From positions 2,418,001 to 2,482,000 of the forward strand of contig NZ_JBEXAC010000001.1 in assembly GCF_040567655.1 (NCBI RefSeq): a DNA stretch of 64,000 bases, in the 5' to 3' direction. This document shows positions 1-9,241 of the stretch, one piece after another (position 1 is the first letter of the stretch; the number at the start of each line of letters is the position of its first letter). Below the pieces are notes generated by a model. It was not told where the DNA came from. It saw nothing but the letters and a program-made list of their open reading frames with translations, and made no database searches. The translations under genes were made by a program, and so were the position numbers. This DNA comes from Chitinophaga sp. H8 (GTDB lineage Bacteria > Bacteroidota > Bacteroidia > Chitinophagales > Chitinophagaceae).

Positions 1-60
1 TTCCTGTCTCAGCAAAAGAAATAAAATGACCTCTAAAAGGTTGTAACATATCAATCAACA

Positions 61-89
61 AAAAGCCCGTTCAATAAACGGGCTTTTTG
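61..89 (+). terminator. Intrinsic terminator of a gene left of the window
   Basis: A 12-bp perfect stem (61-72 pairing with 78-89, loop 73-77) has a GCCCG core and runs into T residues on the + strand (CTTTTTGTTT). It most likely ends a rightward gene that lies before the window. The A-rich left arm means it could also stop leftward transcription coming from the VOC gene. Confidence 0.75.
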
Positions 90-196
90 TTTCAAGCACT
101 TCTATTCTGATACCTCAACCCCAACATAGTCAATTTATAGAAAAACTTCCTCCTTACCTGATCCCATTCTATCAGCTTTTTGTAGCTTAGTAGCTA

Positions 197-559
197 TTAC
201 AAGGACCAGACAGCCAGCTCATAACCATCCGGATCAGTAAAATGAAACCGCCTGCCGCCAGGAAAGCTGAAAACATCTTTTACAATGGTCCCACCTGCGG
301 CCACAACTTTCTGTTGGGTGGCTTCAATATTATCTGAATAGAGAATAACCAAAACACTGCCTTTTATTGGCTCTCCGGGGGTAAAACCACCATCCACATA
401 GTCGCCTTCAAATGCCGTATAGTTGGGTCCGTAATCAACAAACTTCCAACCAAAGCTCCTGGTATAGAATTCCTTTGCACGGCTAATATCTTTAGACAAA
501 AACTCCAGATACTGTACCTGCTCATGTTTTAGTTTGCTATCAGTGTGCGTGCCTGCCAT
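197..559 (-). CDS. VOC (glyoxalase/bleomycin-resistance fold) family protein
   Basis: A 120-residue single-domain protein of the vicinal oxygen chelate superfamily. It opens with HEQVQYLEF, typical of the first beta strand, then has the helix SRAKEFYTRSFGW, and ends with FHFTDPDGYELAVWSL, the usual last-strand motif in which Asp-Pro-(D/N)-G-(Y/N) precedes the metal-ligand Glu. One such domain is half of a functional site, so it probably works as a homodimer. It has no signal peptide and should be cytosolic. The substrate cannot be read from sequence: lyases, isomerases, dioxygenases and drug-binding proteins share this fold. It stands alone on the minus strand, with no operon partner. Confidence 0.8.
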   Translation of the reverse strand: MAGTHTDSKLKHEQVQYLEFLSKDISRAKEFYTRSFGWKFVDYGPNYTAFEGDYVDGGFTPGEPIKGSVLVILYSDNIEATQQKVVAAGGTIVKDVFSFPGGRRFHFTDPDGYELAVWSL

Positions 560-771
560 AAGTTCTTATTTTTTTTAAAGGTAAGCAATGATGGTGGTTA
601 TCTGCCTGAAAAAAGCAATACTAAGAAGCCGTTGTATAAGATTGGATGATTTTCCGGCCTGCACACAAAATCTTATAAAACTTGTCGCTTATAGTATAAA
701 TCCAGCACTTTCTCAGCTTCTACATTTGTGATCAATCCAAAACATTAAGCATTCACATTAATCACAATGTT

Positions 772-1836
772 ATGTTACAAAAATTCACCTACCCGGCCAT
801 TTTGTTATCGGCTGTTATTATAAGTCTGTTGTCAGCATGCAGTGACAGCAAGTCTGCTCAAAAGAAAAACACAGGTATTCCCGCCCCAGCTACCGCACTG
901 CCGGTAGATGTAATGGTGGCTGTGGAGGAAAACCTCATTCAACAGGAGATTATCACCGGTACCACTTTACCTTACAGGGAGGTAATTATCCGAAGCGAAG
1001 TGCCACAGAAAATACTACAGATAGGCTTTCAGGATGGGGATAATGTTTCCAGGGATCAGCTATTGTATAAACTGAACGATGCTGATCTCCAGGCTCGTCT
1101 AAAACAGCTTTCTGCCGAATTGAAACTAGCCAGCCTGAATGAACAGCGGCTCGCCGAACTGCTTAAAACGGAAGCAGTTAAGCAACAGGAATATGATGAA
1201 GTGGCTACCCGGCTTCAGGTACTGGAGGCAGAAAAGGAACAACTGAAAGCCAACCTGGCGAAGACCGTTATCCTGGCCCCATTTTCCGGCAAGATAGGTA
1301 TATCCAAAGTGGTAGCCGGGGCCTATGTAACACCTAATACGGAGCTTGTATATCTCCAGGATCAACAACAGATCAAGGTCAACTTTTCTGTACCGGAAAA
1401 ATATCTGCCACTGATAAAGCATGGCAATACCATCCACTTTTCAACCGCGCTTGCTCCTGATCAATCCCCCGCAACCATCAAGGCCACAGAGCCAGGAGTA
1501 AATGCTGCGGACAGAAGTATGCTGGTCCAGGCCGTTGCTCCAAATGCCGGTAATAAGTTAAAAACAGGAATGTCTGCCAGGATCTTTTTCCCTACAGTTG
1601 GTACGGGTACCAAGGGCATTACTATACCAACTGAGGCACTGCTTCCAGGAAATGGTGGGTATACTGTATATGTCCTCAAAGCAGGAAAGGCAAGGGTAAT
1701 ACCTGTCATTATTAATAACAGAACGGAATCCCGGGCCATCATTACCTCCGGTTTGCAAAACGGTGATAGTGTTATCGTCTCCAATACACTCCGGCTAAGT
1801 GACGGCTCACCAGTACAGGCCGTTACATCCAAATAA
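772..1836 (+). CDS. RND efflux periplasmic adaptor (membrane fusion) lipoprotein
   Basis: 354 residues. The N-terminus is a lipoprotein signal with lipobox LLSAC (lipidated Cys23), so the protein is anchored in the periplasm. The order of domains is that of HlyD/AcrA-type adaptors: a first lipoyl half near residues 65-100 (RSEVPQKILQIGFQDGDNVS), an alpha-helical hairpin near 100-150 rich in Leu/Glu/Lys, the second lipoyl half (VILAPFSGKIGIS), then beta-barrel and membrane-proximal domains. It links the inner-membrane pump encoded 21 bp downstream to the outer-membrane channel. The three genes form an ordered adaptor-pump-channel operon. The drug or metabolite exported is not predictable. No local repressor gene is adjacent; a weak dyad lies just upstream (726-767). 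Confidence 0.92.
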   Translation: MLQKFTYPAILLSAVIISLLSACSDSKSAQKKNTGIPAPATALPVDVMVAVEENLIQQEIITGTTLPYREVIIRSEVPQKILQIGFQDGDNVSRDQLLYKLNDADLQARLKQLSAELKLASLNEQRLAELLKTEAVKQQEYDEVATRLQVLEAEKEQLKANLAKTVILAPFSGKIGISKVVAGAYVTPNTELVYLQDQQQIKVNFSVPEKYLPLIKHGNTIHFSTALAPDQSPATIKATEPGVNAADRSMLVQAVAPNAGNKLKTGMSARIFFPTVGTGTKGITIPTEALLPGNGGYTVYVLKAGKARVIPVIINNRTESRAIITSGLQNGDSVIVSNTLRLSDGSPVQAVTSK

Positions 1837-1857
1837 CCTTCGCAAATTCTTACTATT

Positions 1858-4800
1858 ATGAACTTACCAACGTTAAGTATAAAAAAGCCGGTACTGGCTG
1901 GTGTTTTCTCTGTGCTGATCATCATCATGGGACTGGTGGGATTAAAAAACCTCGGCATCCGTGAATTTCCACTTACAGAGGCCCCGGTCATTTCAGTTGT
2001 TACCTTTTACCCTGGCGCCAGTCCGGATGTAATCGCATCCAAAATCACCAGACCCATAGAAGAATCTCTGGCAGAAGCTAATGGAGTACGGACCATCTCT
2101 TCAGAATCAAGGGAACAGGCCAGTGTTATTTCTGTTGAGTTCAACCGGGATATTGACCTGGAAGATGCCCTGAATGATGTTCGTGACAAGGTGGCAAAAT
2201 CCCGTAACCAGCTGCCTGCTGATGTTGATCCGCCCATTGTAGAGAAAGCCAGTTCTCCGGATAACCTAGTGGCCTTTCTTGAAGTGGAAAGTGACACCAG
2301 GGATATAAAAGAAGTAAGTCACTTAGCCGCTACAGTTATAAAAGACCGGATGCAGTCCATCCCTGGCATTAACCGGGTAGCCGTTGTTGGTGAGCATAAA
2401 TATGCCATGCGGTTACGCTTCGATCCCGTTAAGCTGGCTTCTTACCAGCTTACACCGGAAGATATACGGCAGGCTTTACAGCGGGAGAATCTGGACCTGC
2501 CGTCCGGCAAAATAGAAGGCCAGCAAACAGAATTAACCGTGCGTACCTTAGGCCGCCTGACCACCGAGCAGGAGTTCAATAACATGATTATAAAACAAAC
2601 CGGTAATTCAGTGGTCCGCTTAAAGGATATTGGATTTGCGGAACTGGGTGAACTCAATGAACGTACTGCCATTATCAACGAAACAGACAATATCAACCGT
2701 ATTGGTGTTGGGATTGCTATACAAATCCAACGGGGAGCAAATGCCATTGAGGTAGTCGACGAGTTTTACCGGCGTTTGGAACAGCTCCGTAAAGAGATTT
2801 CCAGTGACTACCGGCTTATTGTTGGCTTTGATTTCACCAAGCCGGTGCGGGAATCTATCAAGGAAGTGGAAGAAACACTGTTCATTGCCTTTGGCCTGGT
2901 TGTGCTCATCATTTTTCTATTCTTAAGGGATTGGCGCTCTACCATAATACCTGTGTTAGCTATTCCTGTTTCTATTCTCTCTGCCTTCTTTATCATGTAC
3001 ATTTCCGGCTTTTCAATCAATGTGTTGACCCTGCTGGGACTTGTATTAGCTATAGGACTTGTAGTAGATGATGCTATCGTGGTACTGGAAAACATCTATA
3101 AGAAGGTAGAAGAAGGTATGACACCTGTACAGGCTGCATTTAAGGGATCGAAAGAAATTTATTTCGCGGTTATATCTACCACTATTACGCTGGCAGCGGT
3201 GTTTCTGCCAATTGTATTCATGGGCGGCATCAGTGGGCAGCTCTTCAAAGAGTTTGCTATTGTAGTATCCGGTGCAGTACTGGTATCTGCTTTTGTTGCG
3301 CTGACCCTTTCCCCCATGTTGAGCGCTTATCTCTTAAAGAGGCAGCACCAACCCAATTGGCTGCACCGGAAAACAGAACCGTTCTTTATTCACTTGAATA
3401 ATGGATACGCCTATCTGCTGAATAGATTCATGCAGGTACGGTGGATGGCCTGGGTATTTCTTGCAGGCGCCGGAGCACTGATCTATTTCATAGGTAAACA
3501 ATTACCTGCCGAGTTAGCTCCTATAGAAGATCGTTCCAACATGAATCTGATTGCGATAGCTCCTGAAGGCGTGTCCTTCGACTACATGAAAAAGCAAATG
3601 ACGGAAGTAGGAAAGTATGTAAATGATTCTACTGAAGGATTGTACCAGACCTATTCTATGGTGGCGATCTCCTTTATTCCAGCTCCGGCTCCCACAAGCT
3701 TTGCTGTACAGTCAATCTATCTGAAGGAACCAAAGGAACGGAAAGCAACCGTACAAGACCTGTACAATAAATATGCAGCTGCTTCCGGCAATTTCAGGGG
3801 CTTACTTTTATTTCCGTACTTACCTCCTACTATTGGTACACGCTATGGAGGTGGAATGCCATTGCAATTTGTATTACAGGGGCCATCGCTCGATACAGTT
3901 TCCGCAGCATTGAACAAGTTTCTAATGGCTGCCCGGCAAAGCAAAAAACTGATGTTTGTAGATGCAGACCTGAAAATCAACAAGCCAGAGCTACAAATCA
4001 GCATTGATCGTCCCAAAGCCGCTCTTATGGGTGTATCCATCCAGGAAGTGGGCAGAACACTTCAGCTTTCGCTATCAGGTCAGCGATATGGTTATTTTTT
4101 ACGTAACGACCGCCAATATGAAGTAATTGGCCAAGTGGAACGGGAAAACAGGAATAAGATCAGCGATCTCAAATCCATGTATGTCCGTTCGGTGAATGGC
4201 CATATGATCTCCTTGGATAACCTGGTCACTATCAAAGAGGGCATTAGTCCGGCCGCTATTTATCGTTATGACCAATATACCTCCGCTACAGTATCTGCCG
4301 GACTGGCACCAGGCGTCAGCCTTGCTGATGGTATCGCAGAAATGAAACGTATTCAAACAGAAGTGCTTGGCACCAACTTCAAAACATCCCTTGCAGGACA
4401 GTCCAGGGACTATGAAGAAAGCCAGGGCAACATAACACTTACCTTGATTCTTGCGCTACTGCTGATCTATATGATCCTTGCCGCACAGTTTGAAAGCCTG
4501 CGGGATCCACTCATCATCATGCTTACGGTGCCAATGGCAGTAACCGGCGCAATACTCAGTTTGAGCTGGTTTGAGCAGAGCCTGAATGTATTTAGCCAGA
4601 TCGGAATTATCACCCTCGTAGGGTTGATCACCAAAAATGGAATTCTTATTGTTGAATTTGCTAATCATCTTAAAGAGTCGGGGCTTTCAAAATTTGAGGC
4701 AGCTATCCAGGCAGCGGAGCAGCGTTTTCGTCCCATCCTGATGACATCACTGGCAATGATATTCGGTGCACTACCGATTGCCATGACACATAACAGCCGT

Positions 4801-4968
4801 CAGTCTCTGGGCATTGTCATCGCAGGTGGTCTGATCTTCGCCGGTATCTTAACCCTATTCATTATCCCTGCCGTTTACTCTTACCTGTCCAGCAGCAAAC
4901 GCAGGAAAGTTGCAGATGAGGAGCCGGAACCTGTATTAAATACAACCGGGGCGGAATATGACCTATAA
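1858..4968 (+). CDS. RND (HAE1-type) multidrug efflux pump, inner-membrane subunit
   Basis: 1036 residues, the usual length of AcrB/MexB/OqxB-type pumps. The first transmembrane helix (PVLAGVFSVLIIIMGLVGL) is followed by the porter motif YPGASPDVI. TM4 carries the proton-relay pair Asp404-Asp405 in GLVVDDAIVVLEN, equivalent to AcrB D407/D408, so the pump should be proton driven. The second half repeats the architecture, with the RPILMTSLAMIFGALPIA helix near the C-terminus. The C-terminal tail is charged and cytosolic. It sits between its adaptor (21 bp upstream) and the TolC-like channel (18 bp downstream). HAE1 type rather than the metal-exporting HME type is inferred from the overall motif set and the lack of metal-site Met pairs; specificity stays open. 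Confidence 0.95.
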   Translation: MNLPTLSIKKPVLAGVFSVLIIIMGLVGLKNLGIREFPLTEAPVISVVTFYPGASPDVIASKITRPIEESLAEANGVRTISSESREQASVISVEFNRDIDLEDALNDVRDKVAKSRNQLPADVDPPIVEKASSPDNLVAFLEVESDTRDIKEVSHLAATVIKDRMQSIPGINRVAVVGEHKYAMRLRFDPVKLASYQLTPEDIRQALQRENLDLPSGKIEGQQTELTVRTLGRLTTEQEFNNMIIKQTGNSVVRLKDIGFAELGELNERTAIINETDNINRIGVGIAIQIQRGANAIEVVDEFYRRLEQLRKEISSDYRLIVGFDFTKPVRESIKEVEETLFIAFGLVVLIIFLFLRDWRSTIIPVLAIPVSILSAFFIMYISGFSINVLTLLGLVLAIGLVVDDAIVVLENIYKKVEEGMTPVQAAFKGSKEIYFAVISTTITLAAVFLPIVFMGGISGQLFKEFAIVVSGAVLVSAFVALTLSPMLSAYLLKRQHQPNWLHRKTEPFFIHLNNGYAYLLNRFMQVRWMAWVFLAGAGALIYFIGKQLPAELAPIEDRSNMNLIAIAPEGVSFDYMKKQMTEVGKYVNDSTEGLYQTYSMVAISFIPAPAPTSFAVQSIYLKEPKERKATVQDLYNKYAAASGNFRGLLLFPYLPPTIGTRYGGGMPLQFVLQGPSLDTVSAALNKFLMAARQSKKLMFVDADLKINKPELQISIDRPKAALMGVSIQEVGRTLQLSLSGQRYGYFLRNDRQYEVIGQVERENRNKISDLKSMYVRSVNGHMISLDNLVTIKEGISPAAIYRYDQYTSATVSAGLAPGVSLADGIAEMKRIQTEVLGTNFKTSLAGQSRDYEESQGNITLTLILALLLIYMILAAQFESLRDPLIIMLTVPMAVTGAILSLSWFEQSLNVFSQIGIITLVGLITKNGILIVEFANHLKESGLSKFEAAIQAAEQRFRPILMTSLAMIFGALPIAMTHNSRQSLGIVIAGGLIFAGILTLFIIPAVYSYLSSSKRRKVADEEPEPVLNTTGAEYDL

Positions 4969-4986
4969 TTTCTAAAATCAGGTACA

Positions 4987-6324
4987 ATGAAACTAAAAAA
5001 TATAATGATATCGTTACTCCTCTTTTCAGCCTTTCAGGGCAAAACGCAAACGGTAAAGCGAATCAGCCTCTCCGAAGCTCTGGCAATGGCAGCCAAGGGT
5101 AACAAACAGGTACAGATTCAGATGTTGGAAGAAATACGCCAAAAGGAATTTACGAAGGAAGTGCGAAGCCAGCTGCTACCCTCCGTTACTGCAGGGGGTA
5201 ATTACCTCCATTATTTTGACCGCCAGGTCATCTTTCTTCCCGGCTCTTTTGCCGGTACAACGAAACCCGTGCAGGATATAGGTGTAGGCGGAAAACAGGC
5301 TTTTAATGGCTGGGTAGCAGCCAGCCAGCCCTTGCTTAATGAAGCTGCCAGAAAGCAGGTAAAGGCAGCACTTTATGATGAAAAAATACAGCGGGAAAAG
5401 ACCGCCGATCTGGAAAGCAATCTCGGGGAGCAAATATCCATCAGTTATTTTAATATGCTGTTGATGCAATCACAGATTAATCTGCAGCAACAAAGCCTTC
5501 TCCGAAATGAAAAAGCACTGCGGGATACCCGTTCCCTGTTTGCCCAGGGGCGCAGCCTCAAAGCAGATACATTACGTGCTTTCATTGCAGTAGAAAATCT
5601 GAAATCAGCGATCTCCTACCTGCGTAATAACCTGGAGGTGGCTGGCATCCACCTGAAAAGGCTGATCGGGATAGATGACATTGCTGCTATCGAACTCTCG
5701 GATACGCTTACCTCTGAAGTTCCGGCAATGGCTTATGAGCTGGGAGATGCCCTTGAAACTGCGGGGCAAATGCGTAAGGATATTACTGTCCGGCAATTAC
5801 TAACAGAAAAAAGCAAGGTAGTGCTTGCTGCAGCAAAAGCGGCTCAGTTACCACAGCTCTCTGCCATAGGACAATACCAACTACAGGCACAGGCCGACCA
5901 TTTTAAACTGGGACAGTATGTATGGCCCCCTACTTCTTTTGCAGGATTACAGATTAATGTACCCATATTCTCCGGTAGCCGGATAAAATCAAGGATCAGC
6001 CAGGCTAACGTTCAGATCAGGCAGGAAGCTATTGGGCTGGAAGATCTGCAACAAACCGTGAAGTCGGAACTGGCTGCCCTTCTGATGCAATGGAGAGAAG
6101 CGAATGAGCAACTTCATATTCAGAAAAGGACAGTGGAACTGGCAATGCTTAGTTATGATATGATGGACGACCGCTACCGCAACGGGCTGAGTACAAGGCT
6201 TGAGCTGACAGATGCTGAGCTCGCGCTGACACAGTCAAAGATTAATTATCTGCAGGCTGTTTATAATCAGAAAGTCATTCAGGTGCAGTTAAAACGTGCG
6301 CAGGGCTTATTAAAGCTCCAATAA
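4987..6324 (+). CDS. TolC/OprM-family outer-membrane efflux channel
   Basis: 445 residues with a Sec signal peptide ending near residue 21 (FSAFQGKTQ). Two outer_efflux repeats are visible. Each begins with a helix-strand unit (ISLSEALAMAAKGNKQVQIQ near 24-43 and a second copy from about residue 245), and strands such as VTAGGNYLHYF and LSAIGQYQLQAQ would cross the outer membrane. Long Gln/Glu/Ala-rich coiled coils (for example RNEKALRDTRSLFAQGRSL) would form the periplasmic tunnel. No lipobox is present, so it resembles TolC in lacking a lipid anchor. It is the last gene of the efflux operon and is followed by a long imperfect hairpin at 6358-6395. Confidence 0.92.
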   Translation: MKLKNIMISLLLFSAFQGKTQTVKRISLSEALAMAAKGNKQVQIQMLEEIRQKEFTKEVRSQLLPSVTAGGNYLHYFDRQVIFLPGSFAGTTKPVQDIGVGGKQAFNGWVAASQPLLNEAARKQVKAALYDEKIQREKTADLESNLGEQISISYFNMLLMQSQINLQQQSLLRNEKALRDTRSLFAQGRSLKADTLRAFIAVENLKSAISYLRNNLEVAGIHLKRLIGIDDIAAIELSDTLTSEVPAMAYELGDALETAGQMRKDITVRQLLTEKSKVVLAAAKAAQLPQLSAIGQYQLQAQADHFKLGQYVWPPTSFAGLQINVPIFSGSRIKSRISQANVQIRQEAIGLEDLQQTVKSELAALLMQWREANEQLHIQKRTVELAMLSYDMMDDRYRNGLSTRLELTDAELALTQSKINYLQAVYNQKVIQVQLKRAQGLLKLQ

Positions 6325-6357
6325 TGCTGCAACAGGACAAATAGTTTGTTTAAATCA

Positions 6358-6395
6358 GGGACGCTGTATATCTCAAATCAGATGTACAGCGTTCC
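6358..6395. terminator. Imperfect stem-loop between convergent genes
   Basis: About 16 bp of stem with G-U pairs (arms around ACGCTGTATATCT and AGATGTACAGCGT) lies between the rightward efflux operon and the leftward DUF2200 gene. There is no clear T-run on either strand, so a conventional intrinsic terminator is uncertain. A 3' end-protecting or factor-assisted structure fits as well. Confidence 0.4.
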
Positions 6396-6411
6396 TGCTA
6401 AAAGAAAAGGC

Positions 6412-6768
6412 CTACTTCCTTAAAATCTTTTCCATTACCTTACCTTTAGCTAATTCATCAATCAATTTATCCAGATAACGGATTTGTTGCATTAGCTTAT
6501 CTTCTATATCTTCTACACGATACCCACAAATTACACCGGTAATCTTAGAAACGTTAGGATTAATTTGTGGTGCCTGGGCGAAAAAGGTTTCAAAATCAGT
6601 CTTATTGTCAATATGCTGCTGTAATGTTTTTTCATTGTATCCTGTCAGCCAGTATATAATTTCATCAACCTCCGCTTTTGTGCGTCCTTTTTTCTCTGCT
6701 TTTTGAATATAATGGGGATAAACACTGGCAAAAGACATTCTATAAACCCTGGTGTTATTACTGTTCAT
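6412..6768 (-). CDS. DUF2200 family protein
   Basis: 118 residues from the chosen start at 6768 ([13 protein letters not shown]); an upstream start at 6816 would add 16 unconserved residues. The body matches the small cytosolic DUF2200 family over its whole length: [68 protein letters not shown] and the C-terminal [20 protein letters not shown]. The family has no assigned activity that I know of; the mostly helical, Lys-rich make-up hints at a nucleic-acid or protein ligand, which is only inference. It is a lone gene convergent with the efflux operon. Confidence 0.88.
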   Translation of the reverse strand: MNSNNTRVYRMSFASVYPHYIQKAEKKGRTKAEVDEIIYWLTGYNEKTLQQHIDNKTDFETFFAQAPQINPNVSKITGVICGYRVEDIEDKLMQQIRYLDKLIDELAKGKVMEKILRK

Positions 6769-6869
6769 GCTAATAATTTTTAATGATAAGCAAGCGCTGC
6801 TTCCCTGGTTTTCCAATAATTAAATTACAAAAACAACCAGACAAACAGCGTTTTTATTCGGAATGATAA

Positions 6870-7763
6870 TCAGGAAATGGATTTCCTGAATTCAGACGGA
6901 GATATCTTTGTATGCTTCTTGAAGTATTTCACAAAGTAGGAAGGATCATCAAACCCTAACCGGTACCCTATCTGGTTTACATTCAAATCAGAATGTAACA
7001 ATAATCGCTGCGCTTCCAGCACAGTTCGTTCCTGTATAACAGTTAATGGTGTTTTATTCAACGTTTGTGCCGTTAAATCAGACAGGGTACGTGATGAAAT
7101 ATGTAATAACTGCGCATACTCCGCCACGGTAACCCCTTTAATAAAATGCTCATCAACAAAATTTACAAAACGGATCAGCTGCTCCCGCTTTTCATCGAGC
7201 ATAAATGGTGTTTTCCCATTTGCCCGTTCAAAATCATTCCTCCCCCGCTGTACCTGTATAAGAAAGGCTTTCAGATAGGTACGCAGCAATTCATCGCTGG
7301 CAAAATCTTCTTCCGTTTCCAATTCAGTATAAATCTGGTTAATGTAGATAGATAAAGTAGCTTCAATATTACTGCCTATACAACAGGAAGGCATTTGGTA
7401 AGGGTTATTGAACAAGCTACACTTCATCAGATAGTCAATACTACTTTCATTGGGTGTCAGGAATAACTCGCTAAAGTGAATCAGGACCCCATCATACTCC
7501 GTATTTTCATCAAAATAGTGTACCTGGTTCCTGGCTATAAAGAAAATCGCATTTTCAAAGACATCATATGCCTTAAAATCAACAAAGTGCTTTCCAGATC
7601 CCTTTTTAAACCAGATAATCTGAAAGAAGCTATGAATGTGTGGTTTATTTGCTTTTCCCTGATTTAAGGTTAAATAGGCTTTAAGATCATGAATAGCAAA
7701 TTGAGGCTTATCAGGCCGGTGTTTGTTAAGATGATATTCGCTGATGGCTTCTTTTCGTTTCAT
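6870..7763 (-). CDS. AraC/XylS-family transcriptional regulator
   Basis: 297 residues. The N-terminal half is a cupin-like sensor domain (HIHSFFQIIWFKKGSGKHFV, about residues 40-130). The C-terminal 100 residues form the paired AraC helix-turn-helix: first HTH around VTVAEYAQLLHISSRTLSDL, then the signature LNVNQIGYRLGFDDPSYFVK and the terminal YFKKHTKISPSEFRKS. It probably binds a small ligand and controls nearby genes. The divergent neighbour is the amine oxidase at 7923, sharing a short intergenic region, so that gene is the natural candidate target. Ligand and sign of regulation are unknown. Confidence 0.9.
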   Translation of the reverse strand: MKRKEAISEYHLNKHRPDKPQFAIHDLKAYLTLNQGKANKPHIHSFFQIIWFKKGSGKHFVDFKAYDVFENAIFFIARNQVHYFDENTEYDGVLIHFSELFLTPNESSIDYLMKCSLFNNPYQMPSCCIGSNIEATLSIYINQIYTELETEEDFASDELLRTYLKAFLIQVQRGRNDFERANGKTPFMLDEKREQLIRFVNFVDEHFIKGVTVAEYAQLLHISSRTLSDLTAQTLNKTPLTVIQERTVLEAQRLLLHSDLNVNQIGYRLGFDDPSYFVKYFKKHTKISPSEFRKSIS

Positions 7764-7922
7764 GGATAAAGCGTCCTGTTGGATAGACTACAATTTTAAA
7801 GAATAGATATCTGTTAGCCAAGCCCTGCCTCCCTCAGATTGCCCAAAATTACCATGAATATTCCCAATAGTACCATAAGCAACTGTTATGATAGCCGAAT
7901 TTTGCAGCATTTTATTAAACCG

Positions 7923-8996
7923 ATGGAGCATATCAAAGATATAATTATTGTTGGGGCCGGGCTAAGCGGGCTCACATTGGCCTACCAGCTTACAAAACAG
8001 GGAAAAGATATAATCATACTGGAGGCTTCTGAAAGGGTTGGTGGTAGAATACAGACAATCAATGGCCCTTTAAATACACCATTAGAACTTGGAGCTACCT
8101 GGTTTTCTGACATACATACCCACCTGCTGGCCTTGCTAACGGAACTGCAAATAGAAAAATTCCCCCAATACTCCGGTGGAATATCTCTTTTCCAGACCAA
8201 GTCATTTGAGCCGGCCCAGGGGTTCTATGTGCCGGCGTCTGACACACCATCCTACCGCATTGCCGGAGGCACTCAGGTACTGATTGATACCCTCTGTGAA
8301 AAGTTCCCCGAAGAAACTATCCAGTTAAACAATCAGGTAAAATCCATTCAAAAAAGGCAGGACCACCTACTTTTGGAGACCACCACAGGTAGCAAATACA
8401 TGGCCTCTAAGGTAGCTATTTGTATACCACCGCAATTGGCAGCATCCGGGATTACGTTTTCACCAGTGTTGCCGGACACGATCCAGGCATTGCTCCCTAC
8501 GGTACAAACCTGGATGGCCGGCGCGATAAAATTTGTAGTTGAGTACGAACATCCTTTCTGGCGTGAGCAAGGCTATTCAGGCATGTTATATAGTCATGCA
8601 GGAATCATCACCGAAATGTATGACCATACCAACTATGAAGCAACCAAATACGGCTTTACCGGTTTCCTTAATGGAGGAGCGGTTGCTTACACCACAGCCA
8701 TCAGAAAAGAATTGGTATTACAACAATTGGCTTCCTTATTTGGCCCCCGGGCCAACACCGCCTCCGCTTACTTCGATAAAATCTGGGCAGATCAATATAT
8801 TATTACCGGTACCCCGGTCATACAACGGCCACATCAAAACAATGGTCATCCGTTATTACAGCACGCTTATTTTGATCAATCATTATTTTTCTGCGGAACA
8901 GAAACATCCTCAAAAGATCCGGGATATATGGAAGGTGCAGTGGCTGCAGCACTAAAGATATCCCACAACCTGTTTAATAAAACGCAAGCTGGATAA
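7923..8996 (+). CDS. FAD-dependent flavin monoamine oxidase-like protein
   Basis: 357 residues from the chosen start at 7923 (MEHIKDIIIVGAG), which places the dinucleotide-binding strand at the N-terminus as in the family; an earlier start at 7839 would add 28 residues lacking any recognisable motif. Visible features are the Rossmann FAD motif GAGLSG (residues 11-16), the adenosine-binding Glu in ILEASERVGGRI, and the C-terminal FAD motif CGTETSSKDPGYMEGAVAAA. It should oxidise an amine to an imine/aldehyde with H2O2 release. At 357 residues it is shorter than eukaryotic MAOs. It has no signal peptide. It lies divergent from an AraC regulator that may respond to its substrate. Confidence 0.85.
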   Translation: MEHIKDIIIVGAGLSGLTLAYQLTKQGKDIIILEASERVGGRIQTINGPLNTPLELGATWFSDIHTHLLALLTELQIEKFPQYSGGISLFQTKSFEPAQGFYVPASDTPSYRIAGGTQVLIDTLCEKFPEETIQLNNQVKSIQKRQDHLLLETTTGSKYMASKVAICIPPQLAASGITFSPVLPDTIQALLPTVQTWMAGAIKFVVEYEHPFWREQGYSGMLYSHAGIITEMYDHTNYEATKYGFTGFLNGGAVAYTTAIRKELVLQQLASLFGPRANTASAYFDKIWADQYIITGTPVIQRPHQNNGHPLLQHAYFDQSLFFCGTETSSKDPGYMEGAVAAALKISHNLFNKTQAG

Positions 8997-9241
8997 GCGG
9001 CTGCTACGCTTAAAATGCTTTTTCACCTCTTTACTGAAAGTTAATCACTCAAGAAAACCACAATCCCTCCTCTACTTATATGCTCAAATTAAACAACGAG
9101 ATTGCATGGAAAAGAGATCATCAGTATATTTGTTCTGGAGCCCCTTTTTTCTGCGCCCCCTGTCATGGAGGCGTGATTCCAGGAATTGTCAAGTCAGTAG
9201 TATTATAAAAAAGGGATTTAAACATCAAACACACTTACCAT

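Noticed and set aside
8996..9241. Possible attachment-site duplicate of the tRNA-Leu 3' end
   Set aside because: No copy of the tRNA 3' sequence (GGATTCGAACCAG or the acceptor-stem part) is visible at the far side of the cassette, and no integrase gene is present, so a site-specific island cannot be claimed.
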